A stretch of DNA of 51,723 bases, from the NCBI GenBank assembly GCA_964650885.1, contig CAZYXG010000014.1, forward strand, positions 1-51,723, in the 5' to 3' direction. This DNA is from JAPLFM01 sp964650885 (lineage in GTDB: Bacteria; Bacteroidota; Ignavibacteria; Kapaibacteriales; UBA2268). A model generated the notes under the pieces. That model saw only the letters and a list, made by a program, of their open reading frames with translations. It was not told the origin of the DNA and did no database searches. This document shows positions 1-8,133 of this stretch, piece by piece. Position 1 is the stretch's first letter. The number at the start of each line of letters is the position of its first letter. A program made the position numbers and the translations under genes.

Positions 1-470
1 TTTTTTGGGGCTGCAAAAAGACAAAGAATCGAACTTAGGCGACCACAACAATATTGAGAATTTGGCATAAGAACTATAGGTGCTACCTAATAGAATCAAA
101 CCATACCCAACAACAAACAGGCAGTTCCTACGGAACTAGTTTTTAATTTGAATGAACCTTTCTAAGATTTTAAACCTTTGGGAGCTTTAGATTTGCTATG
201 GATATCAGACTTCCTTGGTATGGCATCTTGTTAATTTTTTAATCCTGCAATCCTGTTTAGAAAATTTCTGCAATGTTTGGCAGTTTTCTGGATTCTTCAC
301 TTCGTTCAGCAAGATCAGACACATTTTCACACATTACTTATCACTCATAACTCATAACTTTTCTTTGTAGGATTTCTAAATTTTAAAAACTGTTAAAAAT
401 TAATCGAAACAAATTGATATTTTTGGAGTAAATGTATAAAACAAAATAAATCGAAAAATAAAGGATAAAT
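1..470. other. Gene-free region upstream of glmS
   Basis: No convincing coding frame is visible on either strand. The stretch holds two short hairpins (77-89 and 123-137) and, at about 284-303, a segment resembling a widespread intergenic repeat also seen around 25930-26151. A TATTTTTG at 418-425 matches the Bacteroidota -7 box TAnnTTTG, but no -33 TTTG lies at the right spacing, so it is only a weak promoter candidate for glmS. An AAGGA ribosome-binding site sits just before the glmS ATG. Confidence 0.55.
77..137. repeat. Pair of short 3-nt-loop hairpins
   Basis: TAGGT-GCT-ACCTA lies at 77-89 and AGTTCC-TAC-GGAACT at 123-137, about 33 bases apart. Both have perfect arms and a three-base loop. 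No T-run follows directly, and the upstream gene is not in the window, so a terminator role is not supported. They look like part of a dispersed intergenic repeat element, but that is inference. Confidence 0.4.
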
Positions 471-2303
471 ATGTGCGGTATTATCGGCTATATTGGTAGC
501 CAAAAAGCATCTCATCTTTTGGTAAATGGCTTAAAGCGAATGGAATACCGTGGCTATGACTCTGCTGGCATTGCCTTTTTGGAAAATGGAGTGCTTAACA
601 TCCTTAAGCAAAAAGGTAAAGTAGAAGTGTTAGACCGATTGGTGCCACACGATTTAATTCACACAACTATTGGTATTGCTCATACTCGTTGGGCAACCCA
701 CGGTTTCCCAAATGATTTGAATGCCCACCCACACGTTGATAATTCAGGGAATATCTCAGTTGTGCATAATGGTATTGTTGAGAATTATAATGCTATTCGC
801 ACAAAACTTATGCAAGATGGCTATAATTTCTATACAGATACTGATACTGAAGTACTGGCTGTTTTCATTGGCTCAATCTATGAGAAAGTGAAAAATTTAG
901 AAGAAGCTGTGCGTATTGCTTTGAGCGAAGTTGATGGTACTTACGGTATTGCTGTGCTTTCTTCGTATGAGCCAGATAAAATTATTGCTGCTCGTATGGG
1001 TAGCCCAATGGTGTTGGGTATTGGCGACGATGAATATATCATTGCCTCGGACGCTGCGGCTATTGTGAGTCACACAAAACGAGCTATTTATTTGAACGAT
1101 GGCGAAATGGCTATCGTAACTCGAAATGGCTATATAACTAAAACAATTCAAAATGAAACTACAAATGGAACTATTGAATCTATAGAGTTCGATTTAGAAC
1201 AAATTGAAAAAGGTGGTTTCGAACATTTTATGCTTAAAGAAATCTTTGAGCAATCGGAAACAGTTCGAAATGCCCTTAGAGGACGTTTGTTAGTTGAAAA
1301 GGGTAATGTTCGCTTGGGTGGCTTGGGTTTAGTAATGGAGAAACTAAGAAACGCAAAACGTATTATCATTACTGCTTGCGGTACTTCTTGGCATGCAGGG
1401 CTTGTTGCCGAATATATGATTGAGCAATTGGCCCAAATTCCTGTTGAAGTTGAATACGCTTCTGAATTCAGATACAGAAATCCAGTTATCACTCCAGACG
1501 ATGTGATATTCGCTATTTCTCAATCTGGAGAAACTGCCGATACTTTGGCTGCTGTGAAAGAAGCTCGCCAAAAAGGAGCAACAGTTGTTGGATTTGTCAA
1601 TGTGGTTGGTAGCTCTATTGCCAGAGAAACTGAAGCTGGCATCTATCTGCACGCTGGGCCAGAAATTGGTGTAGCATCTACAAAAGCATTCACTTCTCAG
1701 CTAACAGTAATGGCACTTGTGGCTTTAATGCTTGGCAGAATGAAATCACTTTCTCAATTGGACGGCAAGCGAATAGCAGCTGAAATTGCTGAATTGCCAG
1801 CTAAGATAGATAGAGTACTTGAGCAAACTAAAGTGATAAAAGCAATAGCTGAAGAATACTCAAGTGCAAAAAATTTCCTTTATTTAGGTAGAGGCTATAA
1901 CTTCCCACTGGCTTTGGAAGGTGCTTTGAAATTGAAAGAAATTTCTTATATCCACGCCGAAGGTTATCCAGCAGCTGAAATGAAACACGGCCCAATTGCC
2001 TTGATTGACGAAGATATGCCAGTAGTCTTTATTGCTACCCACGATGAAATCTACGACAAAGTTCTTTCCAATATGGAAGAAGTTAAAGCTAGAAAAGGTA
2101 AAATCATTGCAATTGCAAACGAAGGAGACGAAAGAATTAAAACTCTTGCGAACCACGTGATTTATATCCCGACCACTATTCCAATGTTAAACCCAATTTT
2201 GGCGGTAGTTCCTTTGCAATTAATTGCTTATTACATTGCACTGAAACTGGGTTGCAATGTGGATCAGCCAAGAAACTTAGCAAAATCTGTAACAGTTGAA
2301 TAA
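471..2303 (+). CDS. glmS: Glutamine--fructose-6-phosphate aminotransferase (isomerizing)
   Basis: Cytosolic enzyme making glucosamine-6-phosphate from fructose-6-phosphate and glutamine, the first step towards UDP-GlcNAc, peptidoglycan and LPS. The 610 residues match the family length. The protein begins Met-Cys-Gly-Ile, so Met removal exposes the catalytic Cys of the class II glutaminase domain (about 2-220). Two SIS sugar-isomerase domains follow (about 290-425 and 460-600). The AEGYPAAEMKHGP segment near residue 496 and the C-terminal NLAKSVTVE, with K605, match the known isomerase site. The start is fixed by Cys2 and by an AAGGA site 5' of the ATG. A strong terminator follows at once, so the gene appears monocistronic. 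No glmS ribozyme was recognised upstream. Confidence 0.97.
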   Translation: MCGIIGYIGSQKASHLLVNGLKRMEYRGYDSAGIAFLENGVLNILKQKGKVEVLDRLVPHDLIHTTIGIAHTRWATHGFPNDLNAHPHVDNSGNISVVHNGIVENYNAIRTKLMQDGYNFYTDTDTEVLAVFIGSIYEKVKNLEEAVRIALSEVDGTYGIAVLSSYEPDKIIAARMGSPMVLGIGDDEYIIASDAAAIVSHTKRAIYLNDGEMAIVTRNGYITKTIQNETTNGTIESIEFDLEQIEKGGFEHFMLKEIFEQSETVRNALRGRLLVEKGNVRLGGLGLVMEKLRNAKRIIITACGTSWHAGLVAEYMIEQLAQIPVEVEYASEFRYRNPVITPDDVIFAISQSGETADTLAAVKEARQKGATVVGFVNVVGSSIARETEAGIYLHAGPEIGVASTKAFTSQLTVMALVALMLGRMKSLSQLDGKRIAAEIAELPAKIDRVLEQTKVIKAIAEEYSSAKNFLYLGRGYNFPLALEGALKLKEISYIHAEGYPAAEMKHGPIALIDEDMPVVFIATHDEIYDKVLSNMEEVKARKGKIIAIANEGDERIKTLANHVIYIPTTIPMLNPILAVVPLQLIAYYIALKLGCNVDQPRNLAKSVTVE

Positions 2304-2310
2304 ATTTTAA

Positions 2311-2348
2311 AAAAGAAAAGCTCTTTAGAAATAAAGAGCTTTTCTTTT
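2311..2348 (+). terminator. Rho-independent terminator after glmS
   Basis: A perfect 16-bp inverted repeat (arms 2311-2326 and 2333-2348) with a 6-base loop, ending in a T-rich arm, begins 7 bases after the glmS stop. The symmetric A/T tails mean it could work in both directions. Confidence 0.9.
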
Positions 2349-2462
2349 ATAATTGGCAATTATTGCTTCATTTATATAAGATTTAATAATATCTAATTCA
2401 AATTTATTAATTTCGTGTTCGTTCTATTAGAATAATTTTAGAAACAAGACGTAACAAGAAAA

Positions 2463-3557
2463 ATGAGCATCAGAATTCCCGAATATGTACAGAAATTAGT
2501 TCCTTATCGCTCTGGCAATCAAACTACAAACAATACCGATAGAGCAACATTCAAAAAGTTAATCAATTTAGCAAGTAATGAAAATCAGCTTGGCTCTTCT
2601 CCAATGGCAATAGAGTATATCCAAAATGCTTTTACCGATTTGGCAATCTATCCTGATACAAAATCATCGGAATTAGTAGCTCAATTAGCAAAACATATTG
2701 GGCGTAAACCAGAAGAGATAATCTTCGGTAGTGGATCCGATGCACTGATTGCTTATATTGTTGGTGCTTTTGCTCAAGAGGGCGAAGAAGTCCTAACTGC
2801 CTCTGGTACATTCGTTGGGATATTTACCGATACCAATAAACAAGGGCGTGTGATTAAAACAGTTCCTTTGAAAAATTACGGTTTCGATTTAGATGGGATT
2901 TTAAATGCTATTTCTGAAAAAACTAGAATTATCTATTTAGCTAATTCGAATAACCCAACAGGAACTATCTTCACGGCAGCAGAATTTGAAAGCTTTTTTG
3001 CTAAAGTGCCAAAAGATATTTTAGTTGTTTTGGACGAAGCTTATAGACTTTATTCGGCAGATTTCCCTGGCTATCCCGATGGCTTGTCTTATCAAGCAGA
3101 GAATTTGTTAGTGCTTCAAACATTTTCCAAATCCTATGGTTTGGCTGGTTTGCGTGTTGGTTATTGCGTTGGCCCAGCGGATTTAATTGGCTATTTGATG
3201 AAAGTTAAGTTACCTTTCGAGCCAAATATATTAGCACAAGCTGCTGCAATTGGTGCTTTGCAAGACGAAGATTTCCTAATACGAACTAAAGATTTGAATG
3301 CGAGAATGATTAGTTTAATGACAAGCAAATTCACCGAATGGAAAGTAGAATTTGCTCCTGCTTATGCAAACTTTGTAATGATTTTATTGGAAGATGAAGC
3401 AGCTGCACTAAATTTTGTAGCAGGCACATTGGAGCGTGGAGTTGTTACCAGACATTTGGGTGGCTTCGGTATTACCAATGGCGTAAGAATCAGTACTGGC
3501 ACTGAAGAACAAATGGCTATTGCAATGCCTATATTTGAAGAATTGTTGAAGAAATAA
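2463..3557 (+). CDS. hisC: Histidinol-phosphate aminotransferase
   Basis: PLP-dependent class II aminotransferase of histidine synthesis, converting imidazole-acetol phosphate to histidinol phosphate with glutamate. Length (364 aa) is normal. Visible features are SNENQLGSSP near residue 38, NNPTG at 163-167, D191 in the DEAY motif, PLP-binding K223 in FSKSYG, and R231 in GLRVGY. No other his genes are in the window, so the gene stands alone between two terminators. Standalone HisC-like enzymes can act as aromatic aminotransferases, so substrate is not certain. A weak promoter-like pair (TTTC at 2411, TAATTTTA at 2433-2440, 18-base spacer) lies upstream. Confidence 0.9.
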   Translation: MSIRIPEYVQKLVPYRSGNQTTNNTDRATFKKLINLASNENQLGSSPMAIEYIQNAFTDLAIYPDTKSSELVAQLAKHIGRKPEEIIFGSGSDALIAYIVGAFAQEGEEVLTASGTFVGIFTDTNKQGRVIKTVPLKNYGFDLDGILNAISEKTRIIYLANSNNPTGTIFTAAEFESFFAKVPKDILVVLDEAYRLYSADFPGYPDGLSYQAENLLVLQTFSKSYGLAGLRVGYCVGPADLIGYLMKVKLPFEPNILAQAAAIGALQDEDFLIRTKDLNARMISLMTSKFTEWKVEFAPAYANFVMILLEDEAAALNFVAGTLERGVVTRHLGGFGITNGVRISTGTEEQMAIAMPIFEELLKK

Positions 3558-3607
3558 TTACTCTTTATTAGCTTAATTCAAATATAAAATAATTTTGTAA
3601 GGAAATC

Positions 3608-3644
3608 AAAAGTCATTCTACTAAGCTAGAATGACTTTTTTTTT
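3608..3644 (+). terminator. Rho-independent terminator after hisC
   Basis: A perfect 13-bp stem (3608-3620 and 3627-3639) with loop CTAAGC, followed by a run of T to 3644. It lies 50 bases past the hisC stop and just before the P460 gene. Confidence 0.9.
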
Positions 3645-3665
3645 ACAATTTTAAGGAATCTCATT

Positions 3666-4184
3666 ATGAGAAATCTGAATATTTTAGCTATTTTTTGTAG
3701 CTTTTTGTTTGTTCTAGGATTAGCTTCTTGCAAAGAAGAATCAACTCCAACAACTCCCGCACCTACTGACTATGTAGCTGATGACAATTCATTTACAAGT
3801 TTTATGAGTTGGAAATTAGAAAAAACGAATATGGGCCCAAGTCCTTCGCTTGGAATGGCACACGCTGGTAATGATTCAACAGTGGTTCGTAAAATTTATT
3901 TCAAAGATGGACAGAATTCTGTCAATGGTAAGTACCCAATTGGAACAATAATAGTTAAGCATTCAGACAATTCAAATGGAACATTAAAAGAATACGTTGC
4001 TATGGTTAAAAGAGGTAATGATTTCAATAAAACTGGTGGCAATTGGGAATGGTTTATGTTAATGCCTGATGGAAAAATTGGTTCTGATAATGGAATGCCA
4101 ATGAGAGGTGCAGGTCTTATGGGTGGTATGTGTGGCAGTTGCCATAATGCAGCCTCTTCTAAAGATTTTGTTTTCAGTAAATAG
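3666..4184 (+). CDS. Cytochrome P460-family lipoprotein
   Basis: Predicted periplasmic lipoprotein with one covalently bound haem. An N-terminal signal ends in a lipobox (LASC, lipidated C22). The single haem motif CGSCH is at 156-160, very near the C-terminus, followed by a KDFVF tail. The central GTIIVK and AMVKRG...F...GGNWEWF segments match the cytochrome P460 domain. P460 proteins carry an unusual Lys-crosslinked haem and oxidise hydroxylamine in nitrifiers, but many family members lack a known substrate, and I cannot assign the cross-linking Lys from sequence alone. An AAGGAA ribosome-binding site precedes the ATG. The next gene begins 11 bases after the stop, so the two are probably co-transcribed. 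Confidence 0.85.
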   Translation: MRNLNILAIFCSFLFVLGLASCKEESTPTTPAPTDYVADDNSFTSFMSWKLEKTNMGPSPSLGMAHAGNDSTVVRKIYFKDGQNSVNGKYPIGTIIVKHSDNSNGTLKEYVAMVKRGNDFNKTGGNWEWFMLMPDGKIGSDNGMPMRGAGLMGGMCGSCHNAASSKDFVFSK

Positions 4185-4195
4185 GTTTTGGGGTA

Positions 4196-5209
4196 ATGAA
4201 AATATTTTTGAAATATTTAATAGTACAGTTATTTTTAATCTCCTTTACTTTTGTGGCTATTGCACAAAATACAAATAAAGTAATTGTAGAAATGTTTACA
4301 AACTCTCATTGCAGCTCTTGTGGAGCAGCTTACAATAATTTGGGAAATAATGTCTTCAATAAAGATTTTTTCAAAGATGTTGTATTCATTGCGTATCACA
4401 TAAACACATATAGCGATGATAAGTTATACCAAGAATCTAAAGCAGAGTCAATTCCAAGAGCAACTTGGTACACTGGCATAACTGGTACTCCCACTTTTTT
4501 TATTAATGGCAAAAAATATACCCAAGGTGATTTAAGCCAGAACATTCAAAATGCGATTACCGAAAATAAAACAATTGATATAGGTTTATCCTGCTCCATT
4601 GAAAATGGTAGTCTAATTATTAATTCTGATTTAACTGCTAACATTGAATTTGCCAACCTGAAATATTTCATTGTGGTAACTGAAAATGTGAATTATAAAG
4701 GAAGAAATGGACTTGAAAACCATAAAAATGTGATGAGGACTATGCCAAACACATCTGCAGGTGAATCAATTAGCCTTCAAGCTGGTTTAAAAAAAGCAAT
4801 CAATAAAAATGTTACTTTAAATTCAGCTTGGAATTTTGATAGCTTGTCTGTTGTTGTATTCATTCAAAATAGCGTAACAAAAGAAATTTACAACTCGGCA
4901 ATATTAAAAAGTGCTGATTTTGTTCCTACTTCTATACAAGAAAAAGAAACAATCGAGAATTTTACTTTGTCACCATTGCCTAATAAAGGCGAACTGAATT
5001 TAAAATTTAATTCTTTAGTAGCTGGAAATGCAAAATTTTTAGTTTTTGATTTGTTGGGACGATTGATTGAAGAAAAATCATTAACTACAAATAATGGTAG
5101 TAATTCATTTTTTATTGATTTAACAAAGCAAAATCTAAATAAAGGAGTATATACTTACTCTTTGGAATTAGATGGCAATAAGCAAAATGGCTCTTTTGTA
5201 ATAGATTAA
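4196..5209 (+). CDS. Omp28-like thioredoxin-fold protein with T9SS type A signal
   Basis: Secreted thioredoxin-fold protein resembling the Omp28 family. A signal peptide ends around AIAQ (24). A CSSC redox motif follows at 39-42, in the context EMFTNSHCSSC, and a cis-Pro segment GTPTFF is near 97-102. The last ~80 residues (from about 255) form a T9SS type A sorting domain with LSPLPNKGEL, FDLLGRLI and a GVYTYSLELDG...VID ending. It is therefore expected to cross the outer membrane. It follows the P460 lipoprotein by 11 bases, and the pairing suggests a redox or thiol role for the partner haem protein (inference). A terminator-like hairpin follows. Confidence 0.82.
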   Translation: MKIFLKYLIVQLFLISFTFVAIAQNTNKVIVEMFTNSHCSSCGAAYNNLGNNVFNKDFFKDVVFIAYHINTYSDDKLYQESKAESIPRATWYTGITGTPTFFINGKKYTQGDLSQNIQNAITENKTIDIGLSCSIENGSLIINSDLTANIEFANLKYFIVVTENVNYKGRNGLENHKNVMRTMPNTSAGESISLQAGLKKAINKNVTLNSAWNFDSLSVVVFIQNSVTKEIYNSAILKSADFVPTSIQEKETIENFTLSPLPNKGELNLKFNSLVAGNAKFLVFDLLGRLIEEKSLTTNNGSNSFFIDLTKQNLNKGVYTYSLELDGNKQNGSFVID

Positions 5210-5215
5210 ATAATA

Positions 5216-5253
5216 ATTAAATGGGGTCAACTTATTAATTAACCCCATTTAAT
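5216..5253. terminator. Bidirectional terminator between convergent genes
   Basis: A 12-bp perfect stem (ATTAAATGGGGT at 5216-5227, its complement at 5242-5253) with a 14-base loop lies between the 3' end of the plus-strand T9SS gene and the minus-strand DoxX pseudogene. Both flanks are A/T-rich. The position suits termination from both sides. Confidence 0.7.
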
Positions 5254-5257
5254 ATTC

Positions 5258-5731
5258 TTAATTATTATTAATTTCTTTTGATAATAATTTATCCACCGAA
5301 ATCCTTCCTGACCCAAATATCAAAACAATAACTGCTGCAATCATAAATAAGAATGGAGTGGCTGTTACAAAACCATCTGTATTACTAATTATACCCAATA
5401 TTGCTTCTCTATTTGCTGTTAATTAAGCTATAATCATTGTAAATATTAATGGAATTGATATGAATCGTGAGCCTAAACCCAACAATAATAATATTCCACC
5501 TATACATTCCGTTCCGCCAGCTAAGTAAACATTTAATTGTGGCATTGGTATATTCAAACCAGTAAAATAGTACAATGTTCTATCGTAATTAGTTAGCTTG
5601 CCAAGTCCTGTTTGGTAGAATTGAAATCCTCAATAAAGCCTGATAGACAGCAAAAATACATCTTCAAATAATTGAAATCTTTTTGTTTCGGCGAAATTAA
5701 AATTGATTACATTTAATAGTAAGTTTTTCAT
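5258..5731 (-). pseudogene. DoxX-family membrane protein, broken by two stops
   Basis: Reading the minus strand from the ATG at 5731 gives a 158-codon frame with DoxX-family features: RLY[*]GFQFYQTGLGKL near the start, GLNIPMPQLNVYLAGGTECIGGILLLLGLGSR in two helices, and TANREAI further on (quoted in pieces here). Two in-frame stops interrupt it: TGA at 5630-5632 (codon 34), where relatives have Trp, and TAA at 5423-5425 (codon 103), where Tyr is expected. Each is one base from the expected codon. TGA is a genuine stop elsewhere in the window, so recoding is unlikely. It sits 57 bases behind the anti-sigma gene and was probably the last gene of that operon. Family membership is by motif recognition; sequencing error cannot be excluded. 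Confidence 0.8.
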
Positions 5732-5788
5732 AAATAATTATTCTTTAATATTAAGTGGAATGTTTTAGTATAAGTTATTTTGATAACC

Positions 5789-6088
5789 TTACAAATGATT
5801 TTCTATCTTTTTAGTAATTTCCACATTAATTCTTTCTTTTGCGTGGTTATCAAGATTAATCTCTTTTAAAATAATATCATCAGATAATGCAAATGATTGT
5901 TGAAGTGCAAGTAGTTGTTTTTGAAAACTTGAACAAGTTTCACAGTTTTTCAAATGCATAAAGAGTCGAAATCTATCTAAAATAGAAATGTCTGACTTTT
6001 TAACATCCATCATTTTTGATATAAGTTTTGTAGCAGCGTAACAACTAAAAAAACTAATAGTCATAATATTTACAATTATTTTATTCAT
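5789..6088 (-). CDS. Zinc-finger anti-sigma factor (ZAS type)
   Basis: A 99-residue protein, probably the partner that holds the adjacent ECF sigma factor inactive. It shows the zinc-binding anti-sigma pattern H45-x3-C49-x2-C52 (MHLKNCETC), plus C16 in the N-terminal SCYAATKL segment typical of this family. No clear transmembrane helix is seen, so it is likely a soluble, possibly redox- or metal-responsive, anti-sigma factor (inference). Its ATG overlaps the sigma stop by 4 bases (ATGA), which indicates tight translational coupling. The DoxX pseudogene follows downstream. Confidence 0.8.
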   Translation of the reverse strand: MNKIIVNIMTISFFSCYAATKLISKMMDVKKSDISILDRFRLFMHLKNCETCSSFQKQLLALQQSFALSDDIILKEINLDNHAKERINVEITKKIENHL

Positions 6089-6705
6089 TCTTTACTCGTT
6101 TTACTTTCAAACCAATTAATTTCTAAACAATTTCTTAAAGAAGTTCTTACTCTGTGCAATATGACCCAAATGTTAGACTCTGTTATGTCTAATTCCTTAC
6201 AAATATCTTGTGTGCTGTACCCATCAATTTCTCTAAGAATAAAAATCCTAGCTTGTTTAGATGGAAGTTTATCTAAGCAATTATTAAGAATTTCTAAAAA
6301 TTCTTCTTGCACAAATGCTTCCAATGGAGATGATTCCCAACTCTTTGGGCTATTACTTCTTTTCCAATGATGAGGATAGCCGTCGTTTGCATTTTGAAAA
6401 TATTTATCTATAAAGATGTTTTCATCTTCATTCTCTAATTCTAATTGACTTATTGATACAGTGCGTTTTTCTTTTTTATAAAAATCAAATATTTTATTTT
6501 TCAAAATTGAAGTAAGCCAAGTTTTTATAGATGAATTGTTTTTGAAATTCTCGAAAGATTCCAACGCAGCTAAAAATGTTTCTTGTACCAAATCTTCTGC
6601 CACTACTTTATCGCTCACTCTGAAATAAGCATAAGAATAAAGATAATCACCATATTCACTCACCCAATATTGAGGTTTAGTTACCATTTCTGATTCTTTG
6701 TACAT
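6085..6705 (-). CDS. ECF-type RNA polymerase sigma factor
   Basis: Extracytoplasmic-function sigma-70 factor, 206 residues. Region 2 spans about residues 20-90, with the VAEDLVQETFLAAL core-binding helix and the WLTSILKNKIFDFYKKEKR segment. Region 4 spans about 145-200, with LPSKQARIFILREIDGYS and an HTH around ICKELDITESNIWVILHR. A linker of about 55 residues separates them. It overlaps the anti-sigma gene by 4 bases and follows marR by 3 bases, so marR, sigma, anti-sigma and the former doxX form one operon. Another Met lies at residue 7, so the exact start is open. Confidence 0.9.
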   Translation of the reverse strand: MYKESEMVTKPQYWVSEYGDYLYSYAYFRVSDKVVAEDLVQETFLAALESFENFKNNSSIKTWLTSILKNKIFDFYKKEKRTVSISQLELENEDENIFIDKYFQNANDGYPHHWKRSNSPKSWESSPLEAFVQEEFLEILNNCLDKLPSKQARIFILREIDGYSTQDICKELDITESNIWVILHRVRTSLRNCLEINWFESKTSKE

Positions 6706-6708
6706 TAT

Positions 6709-7137
6709 TTACTCTTTATTAGTTTTATTCAAATCGTTAAGTGATTTTTTGAATTTCTTTTCGTTTTTCAAATTGCCGAAAAAGTCTTTATCGAATTCCT
6801 TGAAAGTAGATTTTGTTTGCTCAAGTGTTTTAATGCCAGCTTTAGTCAGCTCTATCAGTTTAGATCTAGTGTCTGTAGGGTGGTCTCTTCTATTGAGCAA
6901 ACCAGCTTCTTCGAGTGAGCGAAGCACTTTCGATGCAGTCATTTTATCTATACCAGCAGAATCGGCTATATTCATTTGGCTTGTTCCTATTTCCTCATCT
7001 AAGTGCTGCTTTATTACCAATAGCAATGTGAATTGTGTCTGCGAAATATTATGTTTTTTTAAAGCTCTATTGCAGTTCTTTTGCCATTTAATAAATGTTT
7101 GCCAAAATGCTATTCCAATGAATTCTGAGTTTTGCAT
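6709..7137 (-). CDS. MarR-family transcriptional regulator
   Basis: Winged-helix dimeric repressor of the MarR family, 142 residues from the ATG at 7137. I chose this start over an in-frame TTG three codons upstream because TTGGAA then lies at ribosome-binding distance. The DNA-binding region reads QMNIADSAGIDKMTASKVLRSLEEAGLLNRRDHPTD (given here as the span of about residues 55-92), followed by a wing with DTRSK. It is 3 bases from the sigma gene and may sense a small ligand that controls this operon, but no operator is visible. Confidence 0.85.
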   Translation of the reverse strand: MQNSEFIGIAFWQTFIKWQKNCNRALKKHNISQTQFTLLLVIKQHLDEEIGTSQMNIADSAGIDKMTASKVLRSLEEAGLLNRRDHPTDTRSKLIELTKAGIKTLEQTKSTFKEFDKDFFGNLKNEKKFKKSLNDLNKTNKE

Positions 7138-7169
7138 AAATTCCAATCAAGTTTTGTAAATTCAATAAA

Positions 7170-8120
7170 TTAAATATAGCTCTTAATTTTTGAAAAATCA
7201 ACATTCCCGCCAGAAAGTATTACACCAATTTTTGTATTTCGGAAATAATCTTTGTTGTTCAAAATAATTGCAAGTGCCACAGCCGATGATGGTTCGACAA
7301 CTATTTTCATCCTTGTCCAAATTAAAAGCATTGCTTCCACTATTTGGGTATCGTCTGCAAGCATTATATCGTCCACATACTGCTTAATAATCTCAAAATT
7401 AATCTCACCGATTGTGGTCAGCAAACCATCGCAAATTGTGTTGGGTGTTTGGCTCGCAACCAATTCGCCAGTCTTTACCGAACGATAGGCATCGTCTGCA
7501 CCAGTGGGCTCAGCAGCTATTACTTTTATATTAGGATTTATTGATTTCGCCGAAATAGAAGTACCCGAAAGCAAACCACCACCGCCAACAGGCACTATTA
7601 TGTAACCTAATGTTGGCGTTTCTTCCAATAGTTCTATTGTTGCAGTTGCCTGTCCACAAATCACTCTAGTATCTTTGAACGGATGAATGAAAGTAGAGCC
7701 GTATTTGTCAACTATAGTTTGGAGAGTAGTTTCTCTGGCTCGAATGTTGGGTTCGCAGAAAATAATTTCAGCGCCATAGCTCAGCACAGCGTCAATTTTG
7801 ACCTTGGGTGCATTGCTTGGCATAACAATATAAGCTTTTGTGTTGCGTTTTTGGGCAGCCAAAGCAAGTGCCGCAGCGTGGTTTCCCGATGAATGTGTGC
7901 AAACTCCTAAAGTAAGCTCTGCTTCCGAAAGAGACTGCAAGGCATTTGTAGCACCGCGGTATTTGAAAGCACCGACTTTTTGGAAGTTCTCACATTTGAA
8001 ATAAATTTCGCACTCTGCGATTTGATTTATCTTTTCGGAGCAAAGCACGGGAGTTCTATGAATAAAAGGTTTTATCCGTTCGTGTGCTATTTGAATATCA
8101 GCTAAGTTTGGTATCTGCAT
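7170..8120 (-). CDS. Threonine/serine dehydratase or serine racemase (PLP fold type II)
   Basis: Pyridoxal-phosphate enzyme, 316 residues, cytosolic. PLP lysine K53 lies in FKYRGA. The HSSGNHAAALALAA loop, the glycine-rich phosphate loop VPVGGGGLLSG (about 176-186) and the terminal LSGGNVDF are all present. There is no C-terminal ACT domain, so it is the short catabolic TdcB/serine-racemase kind and not allosteric IlvA. It lies 13 bases behind the copper monooxygenase gene and 32 bases before marR, and probably shares a transcript with both. Threonine deamination and serine racemisation or dehydration cannot be told apart from sequence. Confidence 0.85.
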   Translation of the reverse strand: MQIPNLADIQIAHERIKPFIHRTPVLCSEKINQIAECEIYFKCENFQKVGAFKYRGATNALQSLSEAELTLGVCTHSSGNHAAALALAAQKRNTKAYIVMPSNAPKVKIDAVLSYGAEIIFCEPNIRARETTLQTIVDKYGSTFIHPFKDTRVICGQATATIELLEETPTLGYIIVPVGGGGLLSGTSISAKSINPNIKVIAAEPTGADDAYRSVKTGELVASQTPNTICDGLLTTIGEINFEIIKQYVDDIMLADDTQIVEAMLLIWTRMKIVVEPSSAVALAIILNNKDYFRNTKIGVILSGGNVDFSKIKSYI

Positions 8121-8133
8121 TTTTGTAATCGTA

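Noticed and set aside
361..470. glmS ribozyme upstream of glmS
   Set aside because: No conserved core was recognised, and these ribozymes are mainly found in Gram-positive bacteria.
897..1652. Long open frames on the strand opposite glmS
   Set aside because: They mirror the real gene's codons, have no family features, and are explained by AT-rich codon use. The same holds for frames opposite serS and nrdJ.
5630..5632. Possible TGA-as-Trp recoding in the DoxX frame
   Set aside because: Several genuine genes in the window end in TGA (for example at 25255, 39366 and 20499), and a second stop (TAA) also breaks the frame.
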